DNA of 64,000 bases from Streptomyces sp. NBC_01283 (GTDB lineage Bacteria > Actinomycetota > Actinomycetes > Streptomycetales > Streptomycetaceae): contig NZ_CP108430.1 of NCBI RefSeq assembly GCF_041435335.1, forward strand, positions 8,652,001 to 8,716,000, in the 5' to 3' direction. This document shows positions 1 to 9,561 of this stretch, piece by piece; positions within the stretch are counted from its first letter, which is position 1; every line of letters begins with the position of its first letter. The notes under the pieces are model-generated. The model was not told where the DNA came from, did not search any database, and saw only the letters and a program-made list of their open reading frames with translations. Both the position numbers and the translations under genes were made by a program.

Positions 1-1164
1 CGCCTTGTTGAGCGCCTTCTCGTTCTCGATGACGTGCTCGGGCGCCTGCGCCACGACGAGGCCCGCCGTGTCGAAGCCCGCGCGTCCCGCGCGGCCCGCG
101 ATCTGGTGGAACTCCCGGGCGCGCAGGGTCCGTACACGCGTGCCGTCGTACTTGGTGAGGGCGGTGAAGAGGACCGTGCGGATCGGGACGTTGACGCCGA
201 CGCCGAGCGTGTCCGTGCCGCAGATGACCTTCAGCAGACCGGCCTGCGCCAGCTTCTCGACGAGCCGCCGGTACTTGGGCAGCATGCCCGCGTGGTGCAC
301 GCCGATGCCGTGGCGCACATACCGCGAGAGGTTGCGGCCGAACTTGGTGGTGAAGCGGAAGTTGCCGATCAGGTCGGCGATCTTGTCCTTCTCCTCGCGG
401 GTGCACATGTTGATGCTCATCAGCGACTGCGCGCGCTCGACGGCCTGTGCCTGCGTGAAGTGCACGATGTAGACCGGCGCCTGCTTGGTCTCCAGGAGCT
501 CGGTGAGCGTCTCGGTGATGGGCGTCAGACGGTATTCGTACGAGAGGGGGACCGGGCGTGTCGCCGAACGCACCACCGAGGTGGGGCGGCCCGTGCGGCG
601 CGTCAGGTCCTTCTCGAACATCGACACGTCGCCGAGCGTCGCGGACATGAGGATGAACTGTGCCTGCGGCAGTTCGAGGATCGGGATCTGCCAGGCCCAG
701 CCGCGGTCCCCCTCCGCGTAGAAGTGGAACTCGTCCATCACGACCTGGCCGACGTCGGCGTTCTTGCCGTCCCGCAGCGCGATCGACGCGAGGACCTCGG
801 CCGTGCAGCAGATGACGGGGGCGTCGGAGTTGACGGACGCGTCACCGGTCAGCATGCCGACGTTCTCGGTGCCGAAGAGCTTGCACAGGTCGAAGAACTT
901 CTCCGACACCAGCGCCTTGATCGGGGCCGTGTAGAAAGTGACCTTGTCCTGGGCCAGTGCGGTGAAGTGCGCGCCCGCCGCGACCAGGCTCTTTCCGGAG
1001 CCGGTCGGAGTGGACAAGATCACGTTGGCTCCGGAGACCACCTCGATCAGCGCCTCCTCCTGAGCCGGATAGAGAGTGATCCCCGTCTCCTCGGCCCACG
1101 AGGAGAAGGCTTCGAAGAGGGCATCGGGGTCGGCATCCGGCGGCAGCTGATCAATGAGTGTCAC
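1..1164 (-). CDS. DEAD/DEAH-box helicase with DUF3516 (C-terminus off the window)
   Basis: This is the N-terminal 388 residues of a superfamily 2 helicase; the gene runs off the left edge. Visible motifs are Walker A TPTGSGKS (residues 52-59), a DExH-type motif II read as MDEFHFY near residue 143, motif III MSAT near 171, and motif [12 protein letters not shown] near 355. The GTG start at 1164 gives [13 protein letters not shown]. The Ski2/Lhr-like core with this order matches the actinobacterial DEAD/DEAH helicases that carry a C-terminal DUF3516, which lies outside the window. It probably acts on RNA or DNA in the cytoplasm, but the substrate cannot be told. It is divergent from the hydrolase gene that begins at 1286. 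Confidence 0.85.
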   Translation of the reverse strand, partial: MTLIDQLPPDADPDALFEAFSSWAEETGITLYPAQEEALIEVVSGANVILSTPTGSGKSLVAAGAHFTALAQDKVTFYTAPIKALVSEKFFDLCKLFGTENVGMLTGDASVNSDAPVICCTAEVLASIALRDGKNADVGQVVMDEFHFYAEGDRGWAWQIPILELPQAQFILMSATLGDVSMFEKDLTRRTGRPTSVVRSATRPVPLSYEYRLTPITETLTELLETKQAPVYIVHFTQAQAVERAQSLMSINMCTREEKDKIADLIGNFRFTTKFGRNLSRYVRHGIGVHHAGMLPKYRRLVEKLAQAGLLKVICGTDTLGVGVNVPIRTVLFTALTKYDGTRVRTLRAREFHQIAGRAGRAGFDTAGLVVAQAPEHVIENEKALNKA

Positions 1165-1285
1165 ACCCCCATCTTGCCTTCCTTCTCACCCGATCAGGGA
1201 ACCGGCGGTCCGCACGAAGATCACGAACGCTACGCTGTGTCGCCAACGGGGCGTCAGTTCAACGGAAATGGGGCGGGGAACAGCC

Positions 1286-2080
1286 ATGATGGGTCCGGCA
1301 CACTCACTGTCGGGGGCGGCGGCCTGGCTCGGCGTCGGAGCGGCCGCGGCGGCCGCGGGGCACACGATGCCCTGGCCGGTCCTCCTCGTCGGAGCCCTGA
1401 TCTGCGCCGGGGCCGCGCTCGCACCCGACCTCGACCACAAGTCGGCGACCATCTCGCGGGCCTTCGGTCCCGTCTCCCGGGGCCTGTGCGAGATCGTCGA
1501 CAAGCTCTCGGCCGCCGTCTACAAAGCCACCCGCAAGCAGGGCGACCCGCGCAGGGCCGGCGGACACCGCACCCTCACGCACACCTGGCTGTGGGCCGTC
1601 CTCATCGGGGCGGGCTCGTCCGCCCTCGCCATCTTCGGCGGTCGCTGGGCGGTCCTCGCGCTTCTCTTCGTCCATATGGTGCTCGCCATCGAAGGCCTGC
1701 TGTGGCGGGCCGCGCGCGGGTCGAGCAGCGATGTGCTGGTGTGGCTGCTCGCCGCGACGAGCGCCTGGATCCTCGCCGGAATCCTGGACAAGCCCGGGAA
1801 CGGCGCGGACTGGCTGTTCACCGCGCCGGGCCAGGAGTACCTGTGGCTGGGCCTGCCGATCGTCCTCGGCGCCCTGGTGCACGACATCGGGGACGCGCTG
1901 ACGGTCTCCGGCTGCCCGATCCTGTGGCCCATCCCCATCGGCCGCAAGCGCTGGTACCCCGTCGGACCGCCGAAGCTGATGCGCTTCCGTGCGGGCAGCT
2001 GGATCGAGCTGAAGGTGCTGATGCCGGCCTTCATGCTGCTCGGGGGAGTGGGCGGCGCGGCGGCGCTCAACTTCATCTGA
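1286..2080 (+). CDS. membrane-bound metal-dependent hydrolase, YdjM family
   Basis: A 264-residue integral membrane protein of the YdjM family of inner-membrane metal-dependent hydrolases. Seen: an N-terminal His (PAHSLSG), the metal-binding motif DLDH near residue 50, GGHRTLTHT near 94 and HDIGDALT near 200. Several hydrophobic helices lie between them. The ATG at 1286 is chosen because a purine-rich GGGGCGGGGAA lies just upstream; an in-frame start at 1154 would run back into the divergent helicase. YdjM is LexA-regulated in E. coli, but I see no clear SOS box here. The reaction is unknown. Confidence 0.8.
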   Translation: MMGPAHSLSGAAAWLGVGAAAAAAGHTMPWPVLLVGALICAGAALAPDLDHKSATISRAFGPVSRGLCEIVDKLSAAVYKATRKQGDPRRAGGHRTLTHTWLWAVLIGAGSSALAIFGGRWAVLALLFVHMVLAIEGLLWRAARGSSSDVLVWLLAATSAWILAGILDKPGNGADWLFTAPGQEYLWLGLPIVLGALVHDIGDALTVSGCPILWPIPIGRKRWYPVGPPKLMRFRAGSWIELKVLMPAFMLLGGVGGAAALNFI

Positions 2081-2154
2081 GGGCGGTACTTCATCTGAGG
2101 ACGGTCACCTCCCTCAGATCTCAGGCAGGCAGTCCTACCTCGGGGCAAGCACCC

Positions 2155-3102
2155 CTATACGTATCCCGTCAGCCCCTCCGCCAGCTCCTCCTCGTCGCCG
2201 TCGCGATACGCGGACAGCGCCTGCTGCAGGGCGAACGTGCCGCGGATCGTGGCGGCACGCGCGGCCGTCCCGTCGTCCGCCGCCGACCGGTCGCCCCGCG
2301 CGAGCACCCGGTCCAGGAGCTCCTCGCCACAGCTCGCGCCGATGGCCGCGAGGTCCTCCGCCGGGTCCCCGAGCGCGACCTCGTCCCAGTCGACCACTCC
2401 GATCAGCCGCGGCCGTCCCCCGGAGTCCTCCCACAGCACGTTCTCCCCGCCGAGGTCCCCGTGCACCACCGCCCCGGTGAGATGAGGGAGGCCGTCGAGC
2501 TCCGCGAGCTCCCGCTCGGCGCGCAGCCGCCCCGCGTCGGACATGAGGCCGTACAGCTCCGCGCGGACGTCCGCCGCGAACCGCCGCCACTCGCCCTCGG
2601 GCGCGTGCGGCAGTGCCGCCCGCACCTCGGGGTCGGCGCCCGCCGCGGCCAGGGCGGCAAGGAGCGCGGCGTACTGCGCCGCCACTGACGCGGCCGCCCC
2701 GTGCCGGTCGAGCACGCCGTCCGCGAGCGGTGCTCCGGGGACTCGGCTGAGCACCAGGAACGGTGGCTCATCCGTGCCGGGAGTGCCGCCGGCCATCAGG
2801 GGTACGGGCGTGCGGACGCCGAGGTCGAGACCGGCGAGCACGCGCAGCGTGGCCGCCCCCTCGGTCAGCCGGGCGGCTGCCGCCTCGGTGCGGGCGAGGC
2901 GCACCACCCGGTGCGAGCCGATCACGACATGGTGGAACTGCCCCTGGATCACGGGGCGCCCGGACACCGCCTCACCCGGCAACAGGCGGCTCAGCAGTGC
3001 CTGATGCGATACGCCGGGCACGAAGCAGGACGTGCTCGGGACCGCCCCGAGCGAGCCATCATCCACGTCGGACATGTCATTCATGTCGTTCACGTCAGCC
3101 AT
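2155..3102 (-). CDS. aminoglycoside phosphotransferase-family protein
   Basis: A 315-residue protein with the kinase-like fold of the APH/choline kinase family. Key motifs are the catalytic-loop VVHGDLGGENVLW near residues 207-219 and the metal-binding GVVDWDEVALGDPAEDL near 233-249. The substrate could be an aminoglycoside, a macrolide or an ordinary cellular metabolite; most Streptomyces members are not proven resistance enzymes. The ATG at 3102 overlaps the end of the upstream ABC gene (stop 3095), so the three genes 6723 to 2155 probably form one operon. An acidic Asp/Asn-rich stretch (residues 3-15) precedes the fold. No signal peptide is visible. Confidence 0.75.
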   Translation of the reverse strand: MADVNDMNDMSDVDDGSLGAVPSTSCFVPGVSHQALLSRLLPGEAVSGRPVIQGQFHHVVIGSHRVVRLARTEAAAARLTEGAATLRVLAGLDLGVRTPVPLMAGGTPGTDEPPFLVLSRVPGAPLADGVLDRHGAAASVAAQYAALLAALAAAGADPEVRAALPHAPEGEWRRFAADVRAELYGLMSDAGRLRAERELAELDGLPHLTGAVVHGDLGGENVLWEDSGGRPRLIGVVDWDEVALGDPAEDLAAIGASCGEELLDRVLARGDRSAADDGTAARAATIRGTFALQQALSAYRDGDEEELAEGLTGYV

Positions 3103-4876
3103 GCCAGGACCGCCAGAGCGCCGCGTACGCACCGTCCGCCCCCACCAGCTCGTCATGGCTGCCCAGCTCGCTGATCCGGCCGTTCTCCACCACCGCGATG
3201 ACATCCGCGTCGTGCGCGGTGTGCAGCCGGTGGGCGATGGCGACGACCGTGCGGCCGTCCAGGACACGCGCGAGGGAGCGTTCCAAGTGGCGTGCCGCGC
3301 GCGGATCGAGGAGCGAGGTCGCCTCGTCGAGGACCAGGGTGTGCGGGTCGGCGAGCACCAGGCGGGCCAGCGCGATCTGCTGGGCCTGTGCCGGGGTGAG
3401 GGCGAAGCCGCCCGAGCCCACCTCGGTGTCCAGGCCCTCACCGAGAGCCTGTGCCCAGCCGTCAGCGTCGACCGCGCCGAGCGCCGCCCACAGCTCGGCG
3501 TCCCGCGCCCCGGTCCTTGCGAGCAGGAGGTTGTCGCGCAGGGAGCCCACGAAGACGTGATGCTCCTGGTTGACCAGCGCGACGTGGGTGCGGACGTCTT
3601 CGGCGGGCATGGCCGAAAGCTCCGCCCCGCCCAGCGTCACGCGGCCGTCACGCGGGGCGTAGATCCCGGCGAGCAGCCTGCCGAGCGTGGACTTGCCCGC
3701 GCCTGACGGGCCGACCAGGGCGACGCGCGAACCCGGCTCGACGGCGAGTGACACCTTTCGCAGGACGTCGACGCCCGCGCGGTAGCCGAAGTGCACGTCG
3801 TCCGCGAGCACGTCGCGTCCGTCGGGAGTGACGGAGCCGTCACCCGCGTCCGGTTCGATGTCCCGTACGCCGACCAGGCGGGCCAGCGAGACCTGGGCGA
3901 CCTGCAGCTCGTCGTACCAGCGCAGGATGATGCCCAGCGGATCGACGAGCATCTGTGCGATCAGGGCGCCCGTGGCCAGCTGGCCGACACCGATCCAGCC
4001 CTGCAGGACGAACACGCCGCCGATCATCAGGACGGAGCACAGCACGATGGTGTGCGTGAAGGTGATGACCGGGAAGAGGACGGAGCGCAGGTACAGCGTG
4101 TGCCGTTCCCATGCCGTCCACTCCTTGATGCGACGCTCCGACAGCTGTACGCGGCGCTCCCCGAGCCGGTGCGCCTCCACGGTGCGTCCCGCGTCGATGG
4201 TCTCGGCGAGGGCGGCGGCGACGGCGGCGTACCCGGCGGCCTCCGAACGGTAGGCGGAGGGTGCCCGCTTGAAGTACCAGCGGCAGCCGACGACGAGCAG
4301 CGGCACCGCGACGAGGATGGCGGGTGCAAGCGGCGGCGCGGTCACGGCGAGGCCGCCGATCAGCAGCGCGGCCCACACGACGCCGATCGCGAGCTGCGGC
4401 ACCGCTTCCCGCATGGCGTTCGCGAGCCGGTCGACGTCCGTGGTGATCCGTGACAGCAGATCCCCCGTCCCGGCCCGCTCCAGCACGCCCGGCGGCAGCC
4501 CGACCGACCGCACGAGGAAGTCCTCGCGCAGGTCGGCCAGCATCCGCTCACCGAGCATCGCGCCGCGCAGCCGCACCTGCTGGACGAAGAAGGCCTGCAC
4601 GAGCAGCGCGACGGTGAACAGGCCGATGGTGCGGCCCAGATGGAGGTCACGGGCGCTGTCCGCGACGTTCTCGACCAGATCGCCCAGCAGGTAGGGACCG
4701 GCCATCGAGGCGATCACGGCACAGGTGTTGACCGTGACGAGCAGGGCGAAGGCCCGGCGGTGCCGCCTGACCAGCTCGCGTACGTAGGCTCCTACCGTCG
4801 CGGGCGCGCCCACGGGCAGGGTGTCCGCGGTGGTCGGGGCCGCCGGGTCGTACTCCGGTGGCGCCAGGCCGATCAT
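3095..4876 (-). CDS. ABC exporter half-transporter, second subunit of a heterodimer
   Basis: A 593-residue protein with an N-terminal six-helix exporter domain and a C-terminal ATPase. Walker A is intact (GPSGAGKS, near 390), as are Walker B with the catalytic Glu (TLVLDEATS) and the H-loop His (IAHRLHT). The signature motif is degenerate: where LSGGQ is expected, near residue 492, the sequence reads ALTPAQAQQ. Its partner, encoded just upstream with an ATGA overlap at 4873-4876, has the reverse defects, so the pair should form one competent and one dead ATP site. This is the logic of asymmetric exporters such as TM287/288 or TAP. The substrate is unknown. The last bases overlap the phosphotransferase start. 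Confidence 0.88.
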   Translation of the reverse strand: MIGLAPPEYDPAAPTTADTLPVGAPATVGAYVRELVRRHRRAFALLVTVNTCAVIASMAGPYLLGDLVENVADSARDLHLGRTIGLFTVALLVQAFFVQQVRLRGAMLGERMLADLREDFLVRSVGLPPGVLERAGTGDLLSRITTDVDRLANAMREAVPQLAIGVVWAALLIGGLAVTAPPLAPAILVAVPLLVVGCRWYFKRAPSAYRSEAAGYAAVAAALAETIDAGRTVEAHRLGERRVQLSERRIKEWTAWERHTLYLRSVLFPVITFTHTIVLCSVLMIGGVFVLQGWIGVGQLATGALIAQMLVDPLGIILRWYDELQVAQVSLARLVGVRDIEPDAGDGSVTPDGRDVLADDVHFGYRAGVDVLRKVSLAVEPGSRVALVGPSGAGKSTLGRLLAGIYAPRDGRVTLGGAELSAMPAEDVRTHVALVNQEHHVFVGSLRDNLLLARTGARDAELWAALGAVDADGWAQALGEGLDTEVGSGGFALTPAQAQQIALARLVLADPHTLVLDEATSLLDPRAARHLERSLARVLDGRTVVAIAHRLHTAHDADVIAVVENGRISELGSHDELVGADGAYAALWRSWHG

Positions 4877-6723
4877 GCCGTCTCCTCGATGTCGATGTCG
4901 ATGTCGTCGATGGTGCTGATGTCGGCGTCGGTGCCGCCCGGCGGCGAGGACGGTGCTCGTTCCTCGTCCGTCTCCCGTGTCACGACCGCCCGGTAGCGCG
5001 GCTCGCTGTGCACCAGTTCGCGGTGCGCGCCCACCGCCGCGACCTCGCCCTCGTGGAGGAAGACCACGCGCTCGGCCCGGTCCAGGAGCAGTGGCGACGA
5101 CGTGAGGACCACGGTCGTACGCCCCTTGCGCAGCCCCTTGATGCCGTCGGCGACCCGCGCCTCGGTGTGCGAGTCGACGGCGGACGTCGGCTCGTCCAGC
5201 ACGAGGACCCCGGGGTCGGTGATCAACGAGCGTGCCAGCGCGAGCCGTTGCCGCTGGCCGCCCGACAGGGACCGTCCGCGCTCGGTGACGTGGGCGTCCA
5301 GCGGGGCCTCGCCCACCGAGGCCTGCGCCAAGGCGTCCAGGACGTCGGCGCACTGCGCGGCATCCAGGGCCTCGTCGGCACTCACCGCACCCGACGCCGG
5401 TACGTCGAGGAGTCCGCGGAGCGTGCCGGAGAGCAACACCGGGTCCTTGTCCTGGACGAGCACGGCGGTGCGGGCGGCGGAAAGCGGCGCCTCGTCGAGT
5501 GCCACGCCGCCGAGCAGCACGGACGGCAGCTTCTCCGCGTCGTCGAACGCCGCGTGCCCGCCGAGTCGTTCGGCGAGCCGTCCCGCTTCGTCCGGGTCGC
5601 CGCACACGACGGCGGTGAGACGGCCCGCGGGGGCGAGCAGCCCGGTCGCCGGGTCGTAGAGATCACCCGAGGGGATCTCGGCGTCGGCAAGCTGGGTACT
5701 TGCCGTCCGTTCGTCGCCGGCACGCGTCGTGCGCTGGAGCGAGAGCACCCGCGCGGCGCGTTTGGCCGAGGGGCGCGAGAAGCTGTACGCCATCGCGATC
5801 TCCTCGAAGTGCCGCAAGGGGTAGGTCAGCATCGTGACCGCGCTGTAGACGGTGACCAGTTCACCGATGGTGATCCGGCCGTCCCGGGCCAGGTGCACGC
5901 CGTGCCAGACGACCACGATCAGGAGCAGTCCGGGCAGCAGCACCTGGACCGCCGAGATCACCGCCCACATCCGGGCGCTGCGCACGGCGGCCGTACGCAC
6001 CTCCTGCGAGGCACGGCGGTAGCGGTCGAGGAAGAGCTCCTCGCCGCCGATGCCGCGCAGCACCCGCAGCCCCGCCACGGTGTCCGAGGCCAGTTCGGTC
6101 GCCCGCCCGGCCTTCTCGCGCTGGTGGTCGGCCCGCCGGGTGGCGCGCGGCAGCAGCGGAAGCACCGCGAGCGCGAGCACCGGCACCCCCACCGCGACGA
6201 CGACGCCGAGCGCGGGTTGGTACACGACCAGGCCCACGCAGACGAGGACGACGGTGAGCGCGGCGGCGGCGAACCGCGAGGCCGCCTCCACGAACCAGCC
6301 GATCTTCTCGACGTCACCGGTGGAGACCGCGACCACCTCACCGGCGGCGACGCGCCGCGTGAGCGCCGAGCCGAGCTGTGCCGTCTTGCGGGCCAGGAGC
6401 TGCTGGACGCGGGCGGCAGCGGTGATCCAGTTGGTGACCGCGGTGCGGTGCAGCATGGTGTCGCCCAGGGCGATGGTGATGCCGCACAGCGCCATCACCG
6501 CGCCCGCGACGGCGAGCCGCCCGCCGGAGCGGTCGACCACGGCCTGCACGGCGAAGCCGACCAGGTAGGGGAGTACCGCGATGGAGCCGAAGTGCAGAAG
6601 ACCCCAGGCGAGCGACTTCAGCTGGCCGCCGAGCTGGTTCCGCCCCAGCCAGCGCAGGAAGTGAGGGCCCGAGCGGGCATCCGGCATGCCCGGGTCGGTG
6701 AACGGAAGATCGCGAATCTGCAT
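4873..6723 (-). CDS. ABC exporter half-transporter, first subunit with degenerate Walker A
   Basis: A 616-residue exporter subunit: a membrane domain (about 40-330) followed by an ATPase. The signature LSGGQRQRLALARS and Walker B VLVLDEPTSAVD are canonical. The Walker A site near residue 374 reads VVCGDPDEAGRL, with no GKS/T and so no phosphate-binding lysine. The H-loop position reads VVLTSSPLLL, with Ser in place of His. This subunit should therefore supply the LSGGQ half of the working site formed with its partner at 3095-4876. The C-terminal tail is rich in Asp, Ile and Glu. The ATG at 6723 gives MQIRDLPFTDPG; upstream in-frame codons have low-complexity coding potential and were not used. 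Confidence 0.88.
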   Translation of the reverse strand: MQIRDLPFTDPGMPDARSGPHFLRWLGRNQLGGQLKSLAWGLLHFGSIAVLPYLVGFAVQAVVDRSGGRLAVAGAVMALCGITIALGDTMLHRTAVTNWITAAARVQQLLARKTAQLGSALTRRVAAGEVVAVSTGDVEKIGWFVEAASRFAAAALTVVLVCVGLVVYQPALGVVVAVGVPVLALAVLPLLPRATRRADHQREKAGRATELASDTVAGLRVLRGIGGEELFLDRYRRASQEVRTAAVRSARMWAVISAVQVLLPGLLLIVVVWHGVHLARDGRITIGELVTVYSAVTMLTYPLRHFEEIAMAYSFSRPSAKRAARVLSLQRTTRAGDERTASTQLADAEIPSGDLYDPATGLLAPAGRLTAVVCGDPDEAGRLAERLGGHAAFDDAEKLPSVLLGGVALDEAPLSAARTAVLVQDKDPVLLSGTLRGLLDVPASGAVSADEALDAAQCADVLDALAQASVGEAPLDAHVTERGRSLSGGQRQRLALARSLITDPGVLVLDEPTSAVDSHTEARVADGIKGLRKGRTTVVLTSSPLLLDRAERVVFLHEGEVAAVGAHRELVHSEPRYRAVVTRETDEERAPSSPPGGTDADISTIDDIDIDIEETA

Positions 6724-6988
6724 GACGAGTGACGTCCCAGGGTCGGAGAGACAGACCGTCGGTTCGGCGGAGCGTGCCGGCGGGAACGGACGGTGGTGAG
6801 CGGGTGGGGGAGCGGCTCCGAAGGCGGAGGCGCCTGACATCGAGCGGCGGTAACAGGCCGTGAAAGGTTCGCCTCGGACGGTGGCGCGAAGCAAACGGTT
6901 TTCCGTCGGGGAGTAAAGATTCGGCCCCTTCTGCGCCCGCGGCCGGGCGTCGGGACGGCTTCCACGAACAGAATGCGACCATGGACGG

Positions 6989-7717
6989 ATGCGTATAGCC
7001 GGTGCGGTGCGAACGGCGGCCGCCCTCGCGGCCTGCGGTGTTCTTCTGACGTCCTGTGGAACCTCGGACGAGGGGGCGAAGAACGACGAGGGCGCGGGCC
7101 GGGCGAAGAGAGCCGGGGCATCGGCCACGACCGACCTCAAGCGCATCCCCGATGTGGGGGACCGCCTGCAGAACAAGATCCCCAAGAACTCCCGGCAGGT
7201 CGTCGCGGTCTACGGAGAGGGCGAGGACTCGGCGAAGTCCACCGTCGTCCTGTACGAGAAGTCCGGCTCGACCTGGGACAAGACCCGTAGCTGGGCCGCG
7301 CACAACGGCAAGAAGGGCTGGACGACCGACCACCGCGAGAACGACAAGCGCAGCCCGGTCGGCGTCTTCACGCTCACCGACGCGGGCGGCGTCCTCGCCG
7401 ATCCGGGTGCCGGACTCCCGTACACCCAGAGCGCGTCGATCCAGGCCCCGCGCTATTGGTCGAAGTCGCACTGGCACGACTTCGACTACGTCATCGCCAT
7501 CGACTACAACCGCGCCAAGGGCACTCCGCCCAACGACCCGACCCGCCCGCAGGGCCAGTCCAAGGGTGGCAGCATCTGGCTGCACATGGACCATGGGAGC
7601 GGTACGTCGGGCTGCGTGAGCCTGTCGAAGCAGGGCATGGAGTACCTCCTCAAGAGCCTCGACCCGAAGCAGCACCCGGTGGTGCTCATGGGCGACAAGG
7701 CGAACCTGGAGGGCTAG
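6989..7717 (+). CDS. L,D-transpeptidase-family (YkuD-like) lipoprotein
   Basis: A 242-residue exported lipoprotein. The signal peptide ends in a lipobox LLTSC with Cys23 as the lipidated residue. The C-terminal half has the YkuD-type active-site signature: His199/His202 in WLHMDHGSG, then the catalytic Cys209 in TSGCVSLS. L,D-transpeptidases cross-link peptidoglycan stems (3-3 bonds) or attach proteins, in the cell wall. The sequence between the lipobox and the catalytic core is a short linker and a small domain, without an obvious Ig-like or LysM module. It is transcribed alone, divergent from the ABC exporter operon; a small hairpin follows it. Confidence 0.8.
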   Translation: MRIAGAVRTAAALAACGVLLTSCGTSDEGAKNDEGAGRAKRAGASATTDLKRIPDVGDRLQNKIPKNSRQVVAVYGEGEDSAKSTVVLYEKSGSTWDKTRSWAAHNGKKGWTTDHRENDKRSPVGVFTLTDAGGVLADPGAGLPYTQSASIQAPRYWSKSHWHDFDYVIAIDYNRAKGTPPNDPTRPQGQSKGGSIWLHMDHGSGTSGCVSLSKQGMEYLLKSLDPKQHPVVLMGDKANLEG

Positions 7718-7720
7718 GCC

Positions 7721-7737
7721 CGTGGGCCGGTCCCACG
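7721..7737 (+). terminator. short hairpin after the L,D-transpeptidase gene
   Basis: CGTGGG and CCCACG form a 6-bp stem around a 5-nt loop, 4 nt after the stop codon. There is no T-run, as is usual in Streptomyces. It is a weak terminator candidate. Confidence 0.35.
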
Positions 7738-7799
7738 CGGGTCCGCCGGGCTTCCCGGAAGTCGTTGCGGTGATCGTCGACTGCCCGTAGAAAACCCCC

Positions 7800-9404
7800 A
7801 TGAGAAGACGCGTCATGTCCATGCTCGTCGGGGTCACCCTCGCGGCGAGCACACTCCTCAGCGCGGGCCCGGCGGCGGCCGACACTCCACCACCGGAGTT
7901 CGGCAACGACTGGCACGACCCGGTCACGGCCGCCCCGCCCGTCCCCAAGCCACACGCCAAGTCGTGCGAAGTGACCGTGGCCGAGGCGCAGTTCAAGGAC
8001 TTCACGCCGTACAAGGGCAGCTACAGCCCGCCCCGGAAGTGCGGCGCCGGTGACTGGGGCAAGGTGGTCCTGCGCCTCGACGGCAAGGTCAAGGGGCGGC
8101 AGTACGACCGCCTCGGCTATCTCCGTATCGGCGGCGTCGAAGTCTTCCGTACGTCCACCCCCGAGCCGTCCGCCGACGGCATCGCGTGGTCCGTGGAGAA
8201 GGACGTCACGCGCTACCGCGAGACCCTCGGGCGCGACCAGCAGGTCGAGATGCTCATCGGGAACGTCGTCAACGAGACGTACACGGGCATCATCGACGTC
8301 AAGGCGATCCTGACGTTCTACGCGGCCGAGAAGAGCGCACAGCGCGAGCAGGCACCCCCGGACCGCGTCCTGCCCCTCGGTGACAGCACCACCCTCACCA
8401 CTCCGCGCAACAGTGAGCGCATCGTCGCCGAGGTCTACGCGACCGGCTCCGGCGGCGGCTGCGAGGAGTACTGGTACCTGACGGTCCCGGACGCGGCGCC
8501 GTACTCCTGCAAGGCCGAGGGCGGGCCCTACCGCGAGGTGCAGGTCACGGTCGACGGCCAACTCGCCGGTATCGCCGCGCCGTTCCCGACGGTGTGGACG
8601 GGCGGCTGGTCCAACCCCTTCCTCTGGTACGTGATACCCGGCCCGCGCGCCTTCGACATCAAGCCCATCGAGTACGACCTGACACCCTTCGCGGGGCTGC
8701 TCAACGACGGCCGCCCGCACCAGGTGGAGGTGTCCGTCGCGGGTCGGCCGGAGGCGACGACCGGCTGGCACACCCCGGCCAACGTCCTGGTCTGGCAGGA
8801 CGAGAAGCGCGAGCACGTCACCGGCAAGCTGACCGGCCACACGGCGGGCGACCTGGCCAACAAGGCCACGTACACGCCCGGTTCGCCCGAGCGGCTGCAT
8901 CGCCTCGACACCAAGGGCGGCCACCGGCTGAGCGTCTCGGGATACGTCGACACCTCCCACGGCCGCGTCGAGACGACCGTCACCCGCGCGCTCGCCAACA
9001 CCTCCGTGCACCGCTGGACCGAGGGCGAGTCCACCGACGCGCTCAGGGCCACCTGGACCGACCGCGAGACGGTCACCCGGGACGGACGCGCGACCCGCAC
9101 CGACCGGACGTACACGATGGACGGCACGACGACACTCGGTGCGGGCGACCGGCTGCGCACGGAGATCGCCCTCGGCGACCGCGCGGAGACGGCTGTCTCC
9201 AACGCCGGTCGGCGCACGGCCCGTTCGGTGACCGACGACCGCTACGAGGGCGACGCGACGTACACCGCCAACGTCCCGCGCGAGGACCGGCACGCGGTCG
9301 GCACCTCCCGCGAGCGCTTCCGCGTGTATGGCGACGGCGGCTGCTACGACCGCACGCTGGCCACTGAGCAAGGTGCCCTGACAGTGAACCGGCTGCGCTG
9401 CTGA
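7800..9404 (+). CDS. secreted peptide-N4-(N-acetylglucosaminyl)asparagine amidase A-like protein
   Basis: A 534-residue secreted protein. The Sec signal peptide is MRRRVMSMLVGVTL and following residues, with likely cleavage after GPAAAD (about residue 28). The mature part resembles the PNGase A family (almond-type glycoamidase) of plants, fungi and some actinomycetes: a double beta-sandwich with conserved stretches such as RTSTPEPS near residue 120, WSVEKDVTRY near 130, GGCEEYWY near 221 and the TYTMDGTT region near 440. Family members cleave the bond between the proximal GlcNAc and Asn of N-glycopeptides, so it may salvage plant or fungal glycoprotein debris outside the cell. I cannot name the catalytic residues with certainty. 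It is monocistronic. Confidence 0.72.
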   Translation: MRRRVMSMLVGVTLAASTLLSAGPAAADTPPPEFGNDWHDPVTAAPPVPKPHAKSCEVTVAEAQFKDFTPYKGSYSPPRKCGAGDWGKVVLRLDGKVKGRQYDRLGYLRIGGVEVFRTSTPEPSADGIAWSVEKDVTRYRETLGRDQQVEMLIGNVVNETYTGIIDVKAILTFYAAEKSAQREQAPPDRVLPLGDSTTLTTPRNSERIVAEVYATGSGGGCEEYWYLTVPDAAPYSCKAEGGPYREVQVTVDGQLAGIAAPFPTVWTGGWSNPFLWYVIPGPRAFDIKPIEYDLTPFAGLLNDGRPHQVEVSVAGRPEATTGWHTPANVLVWQDEKREHVTGKLTGHTAGDLANKATYTPGSPERLHRLDTKGGHRLSVSGYVDTSHGRVETTVTRALANTSVHRWTEGESTDALRATWTDRETVTRDGRATRTDRTYTMDGTTTLGAGDRLRTEIALGDRAETAVSNAGRRTARSVTDDRYEGDATYTANVPREDRHAVGTSRERFRVYGDGGCYDRTLATEQGALTVNRLRC

Positions 9405-9561
9405 GCCACCTCACAGAGCTCCGTTTGGAGCAAGATCCAAGATTTACGTCGATGTGATCTGCAGGTCTTTTGCGGAAGCGGGCACTCCGCCATAGTGGCG
9501 CCTCGCGGAAGGAAAGTTCCGTATGGCAGAAGTCAGTTGAAGTCTCACCACAGGAGTGCCC

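Noticed and set aside
34..2688. An 884-codon plus-strand ORF over the helicase, hydrolase and phosphotransferase
   Set aside because: Low-complexity shadow frame; three genes with clear motifs occupy the region.
2155..3102. The phosphotransferase as a proven antibiotic-resistance gene
   Set aside because: The fold is clear, but nothing in the sequence fixes the substrate, and most such Streptomyces proteins are unproven.
4858..6732. Long plus-strand ORF opposite the ABC exporter
   Set aside because: Antisense shadow with no family signature.
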